The position numbers and the translations under genes were made by a program. A stretch of DNA of 41,756 nucleotides, taken from contig DAOURK010000026.1 of assembly GCA_030625085.1 (NCBI GenBank), forward strand, positions 1 to 41,756. Direction: 5' to 3'. Source of the stretch: Pseudomonadota bacterium (GTDB lineage Bacteria; SZUA-182; DTGQ01). The notes beneath the pieces are model-generated. The model saw only the letters and a program-made list of their open reading frames with translations. It searched no databases and was not told the DNA's origin. Within the stretch, counting starts at the first letter, position 1. Each line of letters starts with the position of its first letter. Positions 31,698 through 41,146 of the stretch are shown one piece after another.

Positions 31698-33284
31698 TTA
31701 TTTTTTGTAGATAATTTTTCCCTGACCTGATTTTACGCAGATATTATCTTTAACACAGATCTGACCGTTTACTACTACTAATCGTATACCGGAAGGATAT
31801 TGAAAAGGGGAATGGTATGAAGCTTGATCAGTGATTTTTTGCGGGTCGAACAAAACTAAATCGGCAAACATACCCTCTTTGATTATACCTCGATCCTTTA
31901 AGCCCATTTTTTGACAAGGCAAAGAGGTCATCTTGTGCACTGCATCTTCTAAGGAGAGTTTTTTCTTTTGGCGGCAGAGCGTTCGGATCACTCGCGGAAA
32001 AGTGCCAAAAGAGCGTGGATGTGGGTGGCCGATCCTCAAAGGGCCGTCTATGGACCGGGAACTGCTGTCAGAGGCAATCATAGTCCACGGATAGAGAAGG
32101 ATACGATCTAAATTTTCCTCGCTCATGGAAAAGAGAATGATCTCTACTTGTGTTTTTTCTTTTTCAAGAAGATCGAGGGCAATTTCAATTGCCGGCTTTT
32201 TTTGAGAGTCGGCCAATTGGGCAAGATTTTGTCCTTCACACCTTTTATGTTCCTCACTGGCTGTTAAGGAGATATAAACTGTTGACCAAAAATCTTTTTC
32301 CGGATATTCAGTCAACATTTGGCGGATAATGGTTTGCCGAGTAACAGGACTTTGTAGGCGCTTTATTATACCTTCTGTTCCTCCATCCTGGGCCCATTTG
32401 GGCAGCAAGGATTGAAGGGAAGTTTGAGAGGCTAGATAGGGATATCGATCACAGGTGACCTTAACCCCTTTATCACTGGCGGATTCAATCATTTCTAAGG
32501 CCTGATCCAGTTTCCACCAATTCGACCGACCTTCTGTTTTGAGGTGGGATATTTGCAAAGGGATGTCAGCCTTTTGGGCTATAGTCAAAATTTCTTCAAG
32601 AGATGTAAGCAAATCCTTGCCTTCACTTCGGATATGGGAAGTTAGAATGCCTCCTCGTCGACCAACCAGACGGGCTATCTTGATTAATTCCTCTTTTTGA
32701 GCAAAGCAAGCGGGAACATATGCCAACCCGATGGATAAACCGAATAGACCGCAATCCATGGCTTCTTCAATCCATTTTTCCATAAGGGCCATCTGGGTTA
32801 AAGAAGGTGCACGATTTTTAAATCCCATGGCTGAAGCGCGCACAGTATTATAGCCGACTAAAAAAACATAATTGAGGGAAGGAGAACTGTTTTCTACTCG
32901 CTTTAAGTATTCGGGAAAAGTTCGCCAATCCAAGGAAAGATTAAAGGCCTTTTCATATTCCTGCTTTCTTTCCTGCAGCAAGGGTTCAGTCATTGGAGCG
33001 GGAGAATATCCGCAATTACCCACTACTTCAGCAGTAATCCCCTGTTTAATTTTACTCTCAGCACGTGAATCGATCAGCAGGGTATAATCTGAATGGCCAT
33101 GTATGTCAACAAAACCGGGTGTTAATACTAGGCCGTGCCCTTGGATAATTTGTTCGGCTGATTCCTTATGGCTGAGAGTGCCGATTTTGACAATGCGCTC
33201 ACCAACGACCCCTAAATCTGCTATATAGGAGGCTTTACCAGTGCCGTCTATAATTTTTGTCCGACGTATAAGCAGATTGTACAT
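31698..33284 (-). CDS. N-acyl-D-amino-acid deacylase (D-aminoacylase family)
   Basis: The 528-residue amidohydrolase has the metal-binding GFVDIHGHSDYT near residue 58-69, EVVGNCGYSPAP, the histidine of LTSHIRSEGKD, LQISHLKTEG, and the catalytic aspartate in IASDSSSRSI. It is followed by the HPHPRSFGTFPRV segment. The family releases D-amino acids from N-acyl-D-amino acids. In this operon the likely substrates are D-amino-acid derivatives from cell-wall peptides, which is inference. It lies 21 bp downstream of the lytic transglycosylase gene and is the last of four tightly packed genes. Confidence 0.88.
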   Translation of the reverse strand: MYNLLIRRTKIIDGTGKASYIADLGVVGERIVKIGTLSHKESAEQIIQGHGLVLTPGFVDIHGHSDYTLLIDSRAESKIKQGITAEVVGNCGYSPAPMTEPLLQERKQEYEKAFNLSLDWRTFPEYLKRVENSSPSLNYVFLVGYNTVRASAMGFKNRAPSLTQMALMEKWIEEAMDCGLFGLSIGLAYVPACFAQKEELIKIARLVGRRGGILTSHIRSEGKDLLTSLEEILTIAQKADIPLQISHLKTEGRSNWWKLDQALEMIESASDKGVKVTCDRYPYLASQTSLQSLLPKWAQDGGTEGIIKRLQSPVTRQTIIRQMLTEYPEKDFWSTVYISLTASEEHKRCEGQNLAQLADSQKKPAIEIALDLLEKEKTQVEIILFSMSEENLDRILLYPWTMIASDSSSRSIDGPLRIGHPHPRSFGTFPRVIRTLCRQKKKLSLEDAVHKMTSLPCQKMGLKDRGIIKEGMFADLVLFDPQKITDQASYHSPFQYPSGIRLVVVNGQICVKDNICVKSGQGKIIYKK

Positions 33285-33305
33285 AATTTTAACTTATTTC
33301 AAATA

Positions 33306-35594
33306 TTAGTTATCGGTTTTGGCTGTCGAGTAAAGGTTCGTGGTTTGGCTTCCAGCCAATATGGGTATTGTTGAGGGCGAAGATTTTTTGTATAAGCGAA
33401 GATAAAGGCCATAATTTTTAAGCACTTTTTTAACATAATTCCGTGTTTCTTTATACGAAATTTTTTCAATAAATTCATCAATATTTGACGTATCATATCG
33501 GTTACACCATTTTTCAAGAGCATTTTCTCCTGCATTATACGATATCAAAGTATAGACTAAGTTGCTTTGATATTTTTTCAACAAATCCGACAAGTACCAG
33601 CAACCAAAAATGATATTCGTCTCCGGCTGGTAAAGTTTTTCTATGTCGAAATCTTGAGCAACAAAAGAGTCAATCTGGGAGGCAATCATTAGTGCAGTAC
33701 TTGGAATAATTTGCATGAGCCCATAGGCTTGAGCATGAGAAAGACTTAAGGGGTCAAAAAAACTTTCCTGTCGCATAAGAGCGCAAACCAAAAGGGGATC
33801 AATACCATGATTATTCGTATATTTTTGAATATGATCCCAATAAGCCAAAGGATACAATAATTGTAATACTTCTTTATAATTTTCTGTATCGCCGCGTTGA
33901 GCAAGTAATTGATAACATTGATAGCCCGCCCTTATAACCTGTCTGAATGATTTGACCTCTGAAGCTATTTTAGCTAAATAATACCAGTACTCAGGGTTTG
34001 AGTGATCAGCCTTGACCAGTAAGCTGATTTCCCCAGATGCCTCTTCGGGCAATTGGTACTTTAATAATTTTTGAGCACGCCTCAGATGAAAAGAAATATT
34101 ATCTGAAAAATTTATCTCGGATATGGCAACTCTTCTTTTAAAAGAATTTAAAGGAGGTATAATCCATCGGTCAACACGTTGCAAGGCCCACCAGGTATAG
34201 TAAGAATAATAAGAATCATTTACAATAGCCCGGTAAAGATCCATGGCTACAGCCGGTTCCCCATTCTTTTCAGCGGTCCGTCCCTGCCAGTATAAAAAAA
34301 GATGTTTTTCAGAATTTTCTTTGACCTTTGCAAGGCAACTTTTAAAGTGTGCCTGAGCCTTGTGAAATTTTCCCCATTGGTAGTAAGCCCAGCCAATCCT
34401 CCATAAAGATTCTGAATAATACTTTTTATAAGGAAATTTTTGCGTTACTTTTTCAAAGCACTTAATGGCTTTTTTGTATTTTTGGTTTTGTTCATATATA
34501 CGCCCCATAAGGTACCATGCCTTAGCCAGACTTGGCCTGTGATGAGAAGTTCGTGTAACTTTTTGATATATCTCAATGGCTTCGGCATCTTTGTCCTGAT
34601 TCCAGAGAATGTTTCCCATTAAAAGTAGGGATTTGCGGGCAATCTCTGAAGAGGGATAGAGTTTAACTATACGACCTAAAATTAGGAGTGCCTGATCTTT
34701 TCTCCTTAATTTAGAATGACAATAAGCCTCTTTATACAATAAATTTGCTAACGAATTATCAGGAGGCGTATTTGCTTGTATTTGTTTGATCAATTCCAGG
34801 GTCTTTTCATATTTATATTCTCCCATGAGAGCCTGGATGATCTCATTGTATTCCTTTTCAGAAAAGATTATCGGCTGAATTAAGGGACCTTTATCCATTT
34901 CCTTGATATAAAGCTCACTTAATTGAGCATATTTACTTAAGGGAAAATAAATAAGAATTTTCTTTAAAAAATCTTTGGCTTCCATCCATTTTTTTTCCTC
35001 AATCAAGGAAAGCCCCATTTGAAAATAAATATATTGTTTTTCTTGTGGCAACTCCTTAATACTTTTTTGGTAATATTTTTGGGCCTCTGTATAATCCTCA
35101 AGAAAAAAAAAGTTGTCTGCCAGTTTTAAATTTACTTCCGAGGAAAAACGGCTTTGTGGGAATTGCTCCTGAAGAGTCAAATATTTCAGGATTGCCTGCT
35201 GATGTTTTCCCAATTCCGCCAAACTTCCGGCTAGATAAAAAAGAACATAATCCTCCAAGACCTCAAAATCGGGATTAGATTCTGCTGCCTCAAGGTGCTG
35301 TTTTGCTTGGTTAAAGTTACCCAGCCGAAATTCTTGGATACCTGAATAAAAAGTATTTCGAGGAGGAGAAATTGTTTGAATATTTTTCTTTTTTGGTACA
35401 GATGGAGGGGTAAAGTGTCTGGTATTTCGACTGAGCCTGGTAACTAGGCGAGGATCAAGGGTCTTCTGCTGCGATGTATATGAATCGTATCGACAACCCA
35501 TGCCGGCCAAAGCTGTGCATATGAAAAAAAGGCTACAGAGTAGTATTCCTGATTGTATTATTTTTTTAGGTTTTAATAGTGATGATTTTTCCAT
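33306..35594 (-). CDS. TPR-containing soluble lytic murein transglycosylase (Slt70-like)
   Basis: The 762-residue exported protein has a hydrophobic signal segment (about 13-32) followed by GMGCRYDS, a possible but non-canonical lipobox. Multiple TPR-like helical repeats run from about 75 to 480. The C-terminal GH23 domain (about 590-740) has catalytic E610 in MRQESFFDP and AYGLMQIIPSTA, LYQPETNIIFGCWYL and LISYNAGE. It cleaves the MurNAc-GlcNAc bond, producing 1,6-anhydro products in the periplasm. The start overlaps the nagA 3' end by 29 nt, so the two are probably coupled. Confidence 0.9.
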   Translation of the reverse strand: MEKSSLLKPKKIIQSGILLCSLFFICTALAGMGCRYDSYTSQQKTLDPRLVTRLSRNTRHFTPPSVPKKKNIQTISPPRNTFYSGIQEFRLGNFNQAKQHLEAAESNPDFEVLEDYVLFYLAGSLAELGKHQQAILKYLTLQEQFPQSRFSSEVNLKLADNFFFLEDYTEAQKYYQKSIKELPQEKQYIYFQMGLSLIEEKKWMEAKDFLKKILIYFPLSKYAQLSELYIKEMDKGPLIQPIIFSEKEYNEIIQALMGEYKYEKTLELIKQIQANTPPDNSLANLLYKEAYCHSKLRRKDQALLILGRIVKLYPSSEIARKSLLLMGNILWNQDKDAEAIEIYQKVTRTSHHRPSLAKAWYLMGRIYEQNQKYKKAIKCFEKVTQKFPYKKYYSESLWRIGWAYYQWGKFHKAQAHFKSCLAKVKENSEKHLFLYWQGRTAEKNGEPAVAMDLYRAIVNDSYYSYYTWWALQRVDRWIIPPLNSFKRRVAISEINFSDNISFHLRRAQKLLKYQLPEEASGEISLLVKADHSNPEYWYYLAKIASEVKSFRQVIRAGYQCYQLLAQRGDTENYKEVLQLLYPLAYWDHIQKYTNNHGIDPLLVCALMRQESFFDPLSLSHAQAYGLMQIIPSTALMIASQIDSFVAQDFDIEKLYQPETNIIFGCWYLSDLLKKYQSNLVYTLISYNAGENALEKWCNRYDTSNIDEFIEKISYKETRNYVKKVLKNYGLYLRLYKKSSPSTIPILAGSQTTNLYSTAKTDN

Positions 35595-36729
35595 GAGTAA
35601 CCACCGCTGTAATATGAAAATTTTTATCCATGATGACTAAATCTGCGTCATTCCCCGGCAGAAGTTGGCCTTTTTGATTCTCAATGCCCAACAGGGCCGC
35701 GGGATTGTAAGTAGCCATCTGAATAGCCCGGGTTAAACTACATTGGGTAAATTGTTTAAAATTGCGGATTGTTTGTTCCATAGTCATTACACTTCCTGCA
35801 AGTTTCCCGGAATCTAAAGTGAATACTTTATCTTCATCTAACCGGACTTTGCTTCCCCAAAGAGTATAGTCTCCATTCGCCAATCCGCATACCGAGCCGG
35901 CATCTGTAATCAAAATAACCTTTTTCTTTTCTTTTTGCCGACAGAGTATTTGTATCATCGTGGGATGGACATGCCAGCCGTCTATTATAATATCGGCGGA
36001 AATTTGTTTGATGTTCAATGCTGCTCCAAGGGCACCCGGCTCTCGATGATGAAGTCCCCGCATGGCGTTAAACGTATGGGTGCTATGCTGAAGGCCGTTT
36101 TGGACTGCCTCTTTTACCTGTTGATAGGTGGCATCAGAGTGGCCCATAGATATCACTACCTTTTGACGTTTTAACCATTGAATTACCTTTATTGAATTAG
36201 GTAATTCCGGCGCCAAAGTGATCATTTTAATTGTTTTGGCTGAGTGGTCGAAAAAAGTTTTTATTTTTTCGACCGAAGGAAGACACAGCGCTTGACTATT
36301 ATGCACCCCTTTATAAACTGGATTAAGAAAAGGCCCTTCCAGGTGGATACCTAAAAACGAGGATGGGAAGCTCGTTTTTGACCAGGCTTGTGGTAATTGT
36401 TCTAGAGCAGTCACGGCATCATGCTCAGGCATTGAGATAAGGGTGGGTAGAAAAGAAGTCGTCCCATGAGCCATATGAAAATCGATAATTTGGTTAATGG
36501 CGGCCGGAGTTGCCTCAGTAAAATCATGGCCTTTGGCCCCATGGACATGAATGTCAATAAAACCCGGGCAGATAATTTTATTAATCCCATCATATATTTT
36601 CGTATTCGGAGGCACAGCAATTTTATTTGATGGACCAATTTCGCGAATTTTTTGGTCTTCTATTATAATCGTCCCTTGAACGATATCCTCAAAAGGAGTA
36701 ATAATTCTTGCATTTACAAAGGCTTGCAT
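35566..36729 (-). CDS. nagA: N-acetylglucosamine-6-phosphate deacetylase NagA
   Basis: The 387-residue amidohydrolase has IDIHVHGAKGHDFTEA, HLEGPFLNPVYKGVH with the metal-binding glutamate, ISMGHSDATYQQV, HTFNAMRGLHHREPG and the catalytic aspartate in LITDAGSVCG. It deacetylates GlcNAc-6-phosphate to glucosamine-6-phosphate in amino-sugar and murein recycling. It starts 6 bp behind the adenosine-specific kinase gene and overlaps the transglycosylase gene. No nagB or nagK gene is present in the window. Confidence 0.94.
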   Translation of the reverse strand: MQAFVNARIITPFEDIVQGTIIIEDQKIREIGPSNKIAVPPNTKIYDGINKIICPGFIDIHVHGAKGHDFTEATPAAINQIIDFHMAHGTTSFLPTLISMPEHDAVTALEQLPQAWSKTSFPSSFLGIHLEGPFLNPVYKGVHNSQALCLPSVEKIKTFFDHSAKTIKMITLAPELPNSIKVIQWLKRQKVVISMGHSDATYQQVKEAVQNGLQHSTHTFNAMRGLHHREPGALGAALNIKQISADIIIDGWHVHPTMIQILCRQKEKKKVILITDAGSVCGLANGDYTLWGSKVRLDEDKVFTLDSGKLAGSVMTMEQTIRNFKQFTQCSLTRAIQMATYNPAALLGIENQKGQLLPGNDADLVIMDKNFHITAVVTHGKIITIKT

Positions 36730-36735
36730 AATATG

Positions 36736-37218
36736 CTACAGTTTATACTCTAATGTACGTAATAATTCTTTTCGAGATTGCCGGTCTTTTTCCTGTTCAA
36801 TTCCTTTTGGTAAAAATCCGTCGATAACTCCCATTACTCCTCGTCCCTGAGAAGTTTGGGCAATTATTACCTCAACAGGATTGGCTGTGGCACAAAAAAT
36901 GGAACAAACTTCAGGACATGCTTTGATAGCGTTCAATACATTGATAGGAAAGGCGTCTTTTAAGAAGATCAGAAATACATGGCCGCCGGCAATTTTTTGT
37001 ATATTGGCTACAGCGGCTTCTTTTAACTCGTTGTCATTACCCTCAAATCGAATCAGGCAAGGTCCGGATGCCTCACAAAAGGCAAGCCCAAATTTTGCTT
37101 GAGGGCAGGTAGATCGTAAAATTTCATATAAATCTTCAGTTGTTTTGATAAAGTGTGTTTGCCCCAAAATAAGATTACATTCTTTTGGGATATCTATAGT
37201 GACTGCCTGAAAGTCCAT
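36736..37218 (-). CDS. Adenosine-specific kinase family protein
   Basis: The 160-residue product matches the small adenosine-specific kinase family, which is widespread in archaea and anaerobes. It has QTHFIKTTEDLYEIL, KFGLAFCEASGPCLIRFEGND, AGGHVFLIFLKDAFPINVLN, CSIFCATANPVEVIIA and RGVMGVIDGFLPKGIE. I name it by family, not by proven activity. An AAGGAGG ribosome binding site precedes the ATG. It is the first gene of the operon with nagA, the lytic transglycosylase and the D-aminoacylase, an association with no obvious biochemical reason. Confidence 0.85.
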   Translation of the reverse strand: MDFQAVTIDIPKECNLILGQTHFIKTTEDLYEILRSTCPQAKFGLAFCEASGPCLIRFEGNDNELKEAAVANIQKIAGGHVFLIFLKDAFPINVLNAIKACPEVCSIFCATANPVEVIIAQTSQGRGVMGVIDGFLPKGIEQEKDRQSRKELLRTLEYKL

Positions 37219-37532
37219 GATCCCTCCTTGACCTTTAGAAATTTTAGTATCTGTTTATATAATTATTTATATTATCATACTCTGTCATTTTATTCGATGA
37301 GCTTCAGAGATGTCAAGCCGCAGGCAGCCCTGACGCATGAAAATAATCTTCAAGTATATTAAGGGAGAAGTGGGTTTTCAGAATTAATTTTTCTCAAAGA
37401 TTTTATCAAAAATCAGACGTTCGATTAGAAAGCAAAGAAAATACATACAGATAGAAAAAAGGGCTGATAAATACGAAAAAATTTTGATAAGGTATCTTCG
37501 CGCGCGAACAAGAATATACAAGAGAAGATGCC
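37219..37532. other. Intergenic region upstream of the adenosine kinase-family gene
   Basis: This AT-rich gap holds the start region of the minus-strand operon and the 5' flank of the DruA-like remnant. I see no gene, hairpin or strong promoter match. Confidence 0.4.
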
Positions 37533-37872
37533 ATGGAATCAAAAGAATTGGGACCCATGATCCTCATGGGGCGAGATTTTACATCAGGGGAGTTAGAGTT
37601 TATTAAAGAGATAGTGTCCAAAGTTAAGTCGAGCAGAATTATCAAAAACTATATGTGAGAATATATCCTGGCAAGCACCGAATGGGAGGAACAAACATAA
37701 TAGTTGTCTGAGAGCATTGGAGAAGCTGGAAGATGAGGGTTACCTGAAGCTGCCGCCGCTGAATATAACGAAGCCCTATAGGAAGAGGAAGATAGATATC
37801 ACAGAGCGTACTGATCCTGGTGAATCTATACAAGGGCGAGTAGATCGATATGTCTGCACTTATAATCAATAA
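37533..37872 (+). pseudogene. DruA/DUF4338-family N-terminal remnant, frameshifted
   Basis: The first frame reads MESKELGPMILMGRDFTSGE then FIKEIVSKVKSSRI, and stops at 37644. Shifting by one nucleotide near 37635 continues as ICENISWQAPNGRNKHNSCL, LEKLEDEGYLKLPPLN and RGRVDRY-like text to TAA at 37872. This is the recognisable N-terminal winged-helix segment of DUF4338/DruA proteins, which include the Druantia defence component and IS-like relatives. The large C-terminal domain is missing. A decayed defence or mobile gene is the best reading. Confidence 0.7.
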
Positions 37873-38436
37873 CTTAACATTATTTAATAAGGATAAGTTC
37901 AATAAAAACAAGGGGGGATGTTATCCTTTAATACAATCGAGAAAAACTTCAATAATTCTATCAGCTCGTTTATATTCATTCATGAAGAGGGGTTTATTGT
38001 AAAAGATATGACCACTGACAGCCAGAAGATTCAGGCTTATCATTTTATCATTTAAGGCATAGAGTATTTTGCCGTGAAATGGGCTGGGTGCCTCAGAGGG
38101 AAAATGCACGAGAGATGGATAAGTATGATAATAGGGCGATCTTTTGGAATCTCATAAAATTAAACTTATTGCTGGAGGGTATATCTTTTATAACATGATT
38201 GTTATGTTAGTCTTCATCATCATTGTTCCGGAACAAAGTACCAAAAGATCCTTCAGTTACCATATCCGACCATTTTCAGGGTTAGGCACTCGATGCTACC
38301 ACAAATGGGGTTCCTCAATACCAAAAATATAGTAACCAGGGTTGGTTGCTATAAGGAAGATAATCCCGCAGCCAAGAAAAGGTACCAGGTCGCCCATAAT
38401 TATAAGGCAGATTTTGACGCCAGTCGTCACCAGTCG
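37873..38436. other. Intergenic region with unrecognised short frames
   Basis: Short open frames exist on both strands, for example a 62-codon minus-strand frame at 37921-38109, but none has a recognisable domain or good translation signals. It probably contains further debris of the DruA-like element. GTCGTCAG-type short repeats near 38422-38470 belong to the acidic tail of the next gene. Confidence 0.4.
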
Positions 38437-38958
38437 TCAGTCGTCAGAGTCGTCAGAGTCGTCAGAGTCATAAGTATTGGCTTGATAGGTGTTGAAGCCA
38501 TCGTAGTAGCCATAACCATAAGGTTGATTCCAACCATAATTATAATTATAAGGCTGATTCCCGCCATAACCATAAGACTGATTCCAATTATAATTATAAG
38601 GCTGATTCCCGCCATAACCATAAGACTGATTCCAATTATAATTATAAGGCTGATTCCCGCCATAACCATAAGACTGATTCCAATTATTATTATAAGGCTG
38701 ATTCCCGCCATACAGTTGCGCATGATTGAGGATGGGGCCGTTTGGCATATTATTGGGGAGGATGCCGTATTCGGAGAAGGTGCCGTATTCGGTGATAAGA
38801 TTAGAATCACGTAAACTAGGTAAATATTGTCCATAATAATATATTTGAAATGGATCGTTTTTCCCTCCTTCAAAACCAGTTAGCCAGCCATAACTATTTA
38901 TAGGAATGGCTAATATAATGATACTGACGAGAGCAAAAAAGGTCATTAATTTTTTCAT
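38437..38958 (-). CDS. Secreted Tyr/Asn/Gly-rich repeat protein with acidic tail
   Basis: The 173-residue product has a signal peptide (MKKLMTFFALVSIIILAIP, cleavage near SYG). About 60 residues with no recognised motif follow, then tandem 16-residue units GGNQPYNYNWNQSYGY (three full and two partial copies, about 82-140), and a DSDDSDDSDD acidic tail. It is probably an exported low-complexity surface or matrix protein. An excellent AGGAGG ribosome binding site precedes the ATG. Asn/Tyr/Gln/Gly-rich repeats are found in aggregation-prone adhesins, but no function is established here. No domain is recognised. Confidence 0.8.
   Translation of the reverse strand: MKKLMTFFALVSIIILAIPINSYGWLTGFEGGKNDPFQIYYYGQYLPSLRDSNLITEYGTFSEYGILPNNMPNGPILNHAQLYGGNQPYNNNWNQSYGYGGNQPYNYNWNQSYGYGGNQPYNYNWNQSYGYGGNQPYNYNYGWNQPYGYGYYDGFNTYQANTYDSDDSDDSDD
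38540..38712 (-). repeat. Tandem 48-bp repeats in the Tyr/Asn/Gly-rich gene
   Basis: A 48-bp unit beginning AGGCTGATTCCCGCCATAAC (plus strand) recurs at 38551, 38599, 38647 and partially at 38695. The three full units differ by about one base. This near identity points to recent expansion or ongoing homogenisation. Confidence 0.95.
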
Positions 38959-39227
38959 TTTTACATTCCTCCTGTAAATATTTTCTGATATTATAAATAA
39001 TAATAATAATTACGTTAATTGTCAAGAACATTAGTTTCAAGAAAACCCTATTTTATTTATAATACAATAGAAATCATCTCCTTTCCAAAACCTCATACAA
39101 TTTCTTGGAGGATAAAGATAAATGCATATTTTTTAGTTAGACGTTAATTTAATGCTATAGTTACTAAATAAAAAATAAAAGTTTAATTAGCGCCGTTTAA
39201 AAATCCTTAAAACGTCAAGATTTTGAG

Positions 39228-39259
39228 TAAGAAAGGGGGGAGTACTCCCCCCTTTCTTA
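39228..39259. terminator. 32-bp perfect palindrome, terminator candidate
   Basis: TAAGAAAGGGGGG, AGTACT and CCCCCCTTTCTTA form one perfect palindrome with no spacer. It lies 77 bp beyond the stop of the minus-strand peptidase gene and far upstream of the repeat-protein gene. There is no clear T-tract on the minus strand, so it may be rho-independent in a weak sense, a processing signal or a protein-binding site. Confidence 0.55.
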
Positions 39260-39335
39260 TAAAATAAATCAGGGTGAAAAAAATTTGGTTAATTCCATGG
39301 CCCTTAAAACTTGGGCACATGGTTCATAAAATTAC

Positions 39336-41066
39336 CTATAAAGCTCCAGCCCAATGGGCATCCAAAATATCTTCGACTTCGTCCGAGTAGTCAGGATTAC
39401 ATTCTACGCACGTCAATGCATCATATAAGTCATTCCAATTATCCGGCGTCTCTCCGATAGAACAAAAGATAATATCATCAGCCTCGGATTGTCCTAATTC
39501 AGTCCGAATATGCCAGAAGGGGTGCGACATAACCAGCCCTTTAATGTGAGGATCATTGCTTTTGTCCCAATCATTATTATAGGTCACGTGCTCTAAAAGG
39601 TCTCTTACATAATTCGGATCATTCACATACCATTCTCCCTGTTCAGGGTCATTCGTTTGAGTACCGGCAAAATAATCCGAGTAAGCCTCGTCTAATGAAT
39701 ACATAAAAATATCTGAACCCATATTCGGATAATAGATTTCGTCAGTTACTACATGCTGAAGCTCGTGTAACATAATGTCCCGCGCATGAGCAGCATTTTT
39801 GGTATAAATATATCCATGGCCTAATGCAATAAAAGGATTAGGGCCTAAAGAACAAAAAGCACAATCATGACCTTCACCGGAAGAATCATAATAATGAGTA
39901 TATACTTCTATGTCATATCCCAAATCATAACCCCAATTGTCTTCATAGTATTCTTCCAGGGATTCGTTTATATGGTGGTAAGCATTGACACAGTCAAAAT
40001 CTGAATAAGACGAGCTGGGGTTGTAGTCTAAATCAAAGTTGGTATCGGGACAATAAGGATACCAATCGCCTGCAATTATATAAGCAGCATCGCTGGTATA
40101 AGAATTAAATACGTCACATTTACTCCCGATAGTTCCCGCTAAAATTCGATGATATAAGTAATAAGAGGGATAACTGATATAATAATTACCACTGTCATTA
40201 GTATAATCATCACCGGAATTTATCCAACCATAATTATATCTTTGAACCGTGACTAACAAATTTTCCAGTTCTTCAGAGTCTGTGTCGTCGTCTCCATCAG
40301 TTGGATAAATATCACCGTCTACATTTCCATCTACTGACCAGTCTCTAGTAGTATCGCTCTTAACAATTATTTCTCCTGTATGGGCGTCAATGCCATAATA
40401 CCAGCAATGCGACGTATCTTTTTGAGTGAAATGAAATTTCCAGGCTAGTTGGGCCTTACCTTTTTCCTTTCCTGGAATTATAACCAATTCAGGCACGGGA
40501 GAGGAAAATTCATCTTTGTATGAGTACCCTGTAGCTGTTTTAATCACCTGAAGAAGTTCTTCTACGCCTAAATCGCTCATAATAACTGCTGCTGCAGCTT
40601 CGGCTGTAATTTGAGGGACAATATCTAAATCAGCGTGAGGATAATAATTAGACTTTACAAATGTGATTTTACCATTTTTGGTTAAATTAACACGTACAAC
40701 TTTATCTTGCACAGGCAAATCTTTATAAATTTGTTGAAAGACAGCAGTGTTTACTTGTTTCGTCTCTCTGCGCTTTATAAACTTAAGATTAGCCAAATTA
40801 ATATCCAGGAATGAACTATTTTCCGTCAAAAAAGAAAGAGCGATATCTTCAGGTTTCCCGACGGATTCTGCAGTTTTGATATTCCTAATACGAATAGGTC
40901 GCCCGGTATTATCGTAGCGGATTTTAACATCTTTGCCGTATTTCTCAGTAAAAATTTTTAGTTGTTCTTGTGACTGACCATTTGCTGAACAATTGGAATT
41001 AAAAGTAATTAAACTCAACCATAGGAAAGAAAAAATTATAAAAAACGTAATTACTCTCTTTTTCAT
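39336..41066 (-). CDS. Secreted thermolysin-like (gluzincin) metallopeptidase
   Basis: The 576-residue protein starts with a signal peptide (MKKRVITFFIIFSFLWLSLI). An FTP/PepSY propeptide follows (about 60-230, including KDLPVQDKVVRVNLTKNGKI and YYGIDAHTGEIIV). The catalytic domain has the zinc motif HELQH (H434, E435, H438) and a downstream glutamate in LDEAYSDYF (E460 with D464), the ExxxD pattern of M4/M36 gluzincins. A later histidine lies in SHPFWHIRTELG. It is secreted as a zymogen and would degrade external protein. Architecture suggests M4 or M36-like; the exact subfamily is uncertain. A sigma-54-like element lies about 80 bp upstream. Confidence 0.87.
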   Translation of the reverse strand: MKKRVITFFIIFSFLWLSLITFNSNCSANGQSQEQLKIFTEKYGKDVKIRYDNTGRPIRIRNIKTAESVGKPEDIALSFLTENSSFLDINLANLKFIKRRETKQVNTAVFQQIYKDLPVQDKVVRVNLTKNGKITFVKSNYYPHADLDIVPQITAEAAAAVIMSDLGVEELLQVIKTATGYSYKDEFSSPVPELVIIPGKEKGKAQLAWKFHFTQKDTSHCWYYGIDAHTGEIIVKSDTTRDWSVDGNVDGDIYPTDGDDDTDSEELENLLVTVQRYNYGWINSGDDYTNDSGNYYISYPSYYLYHRILAGTIGSKCDVFNSYTSDAAYIIAGDWYPYCPDTNFDLDYNPSSSYSDFDCVNAYHHINESLEEYYEDNWGYDLGYDIEVYTHYYDSSGEGHDCAFCSLGPNPFIALGHGYIYTKNAAHARDIMLHELQHVVTDEIYYPNMGSDIFMYSLDEAYSDYFAGTQTNDPEQGEWYVNDPNYVRDLLEHVTYNNDWDKSNDPHIKGLVMSHPFWHIRTELGQSEADDIIFCSIGETPDNWNDLYDALTCVECNPDYSDEVEDILDAHWAGAL

Positions 41067-41146
41067 TAGTTATTCCTTTCTAGTTGCTTTAGATTTTTAG
41101 ATAAGAATCCTTACCGCATTATAAATTTATAGCGATTTATTTATAA

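Noticed and set aside
37921-38109. 62-residue minus-strand frame as a gene
   Set aside because: No recognisable domain, no ribosome binding site, and it lies among debris next to the DruA remnant.
38293-38814. Plus-strand 173-residue frame rich in Ile/Arg/Leu/Pro over the 48-bp repeats
   Set aside because: It is the antisense reading of the Tyr/Asn/Gly-rich repeat gene, which has a signal peptide and a strong AGGAGG site; the plus frame has neither.
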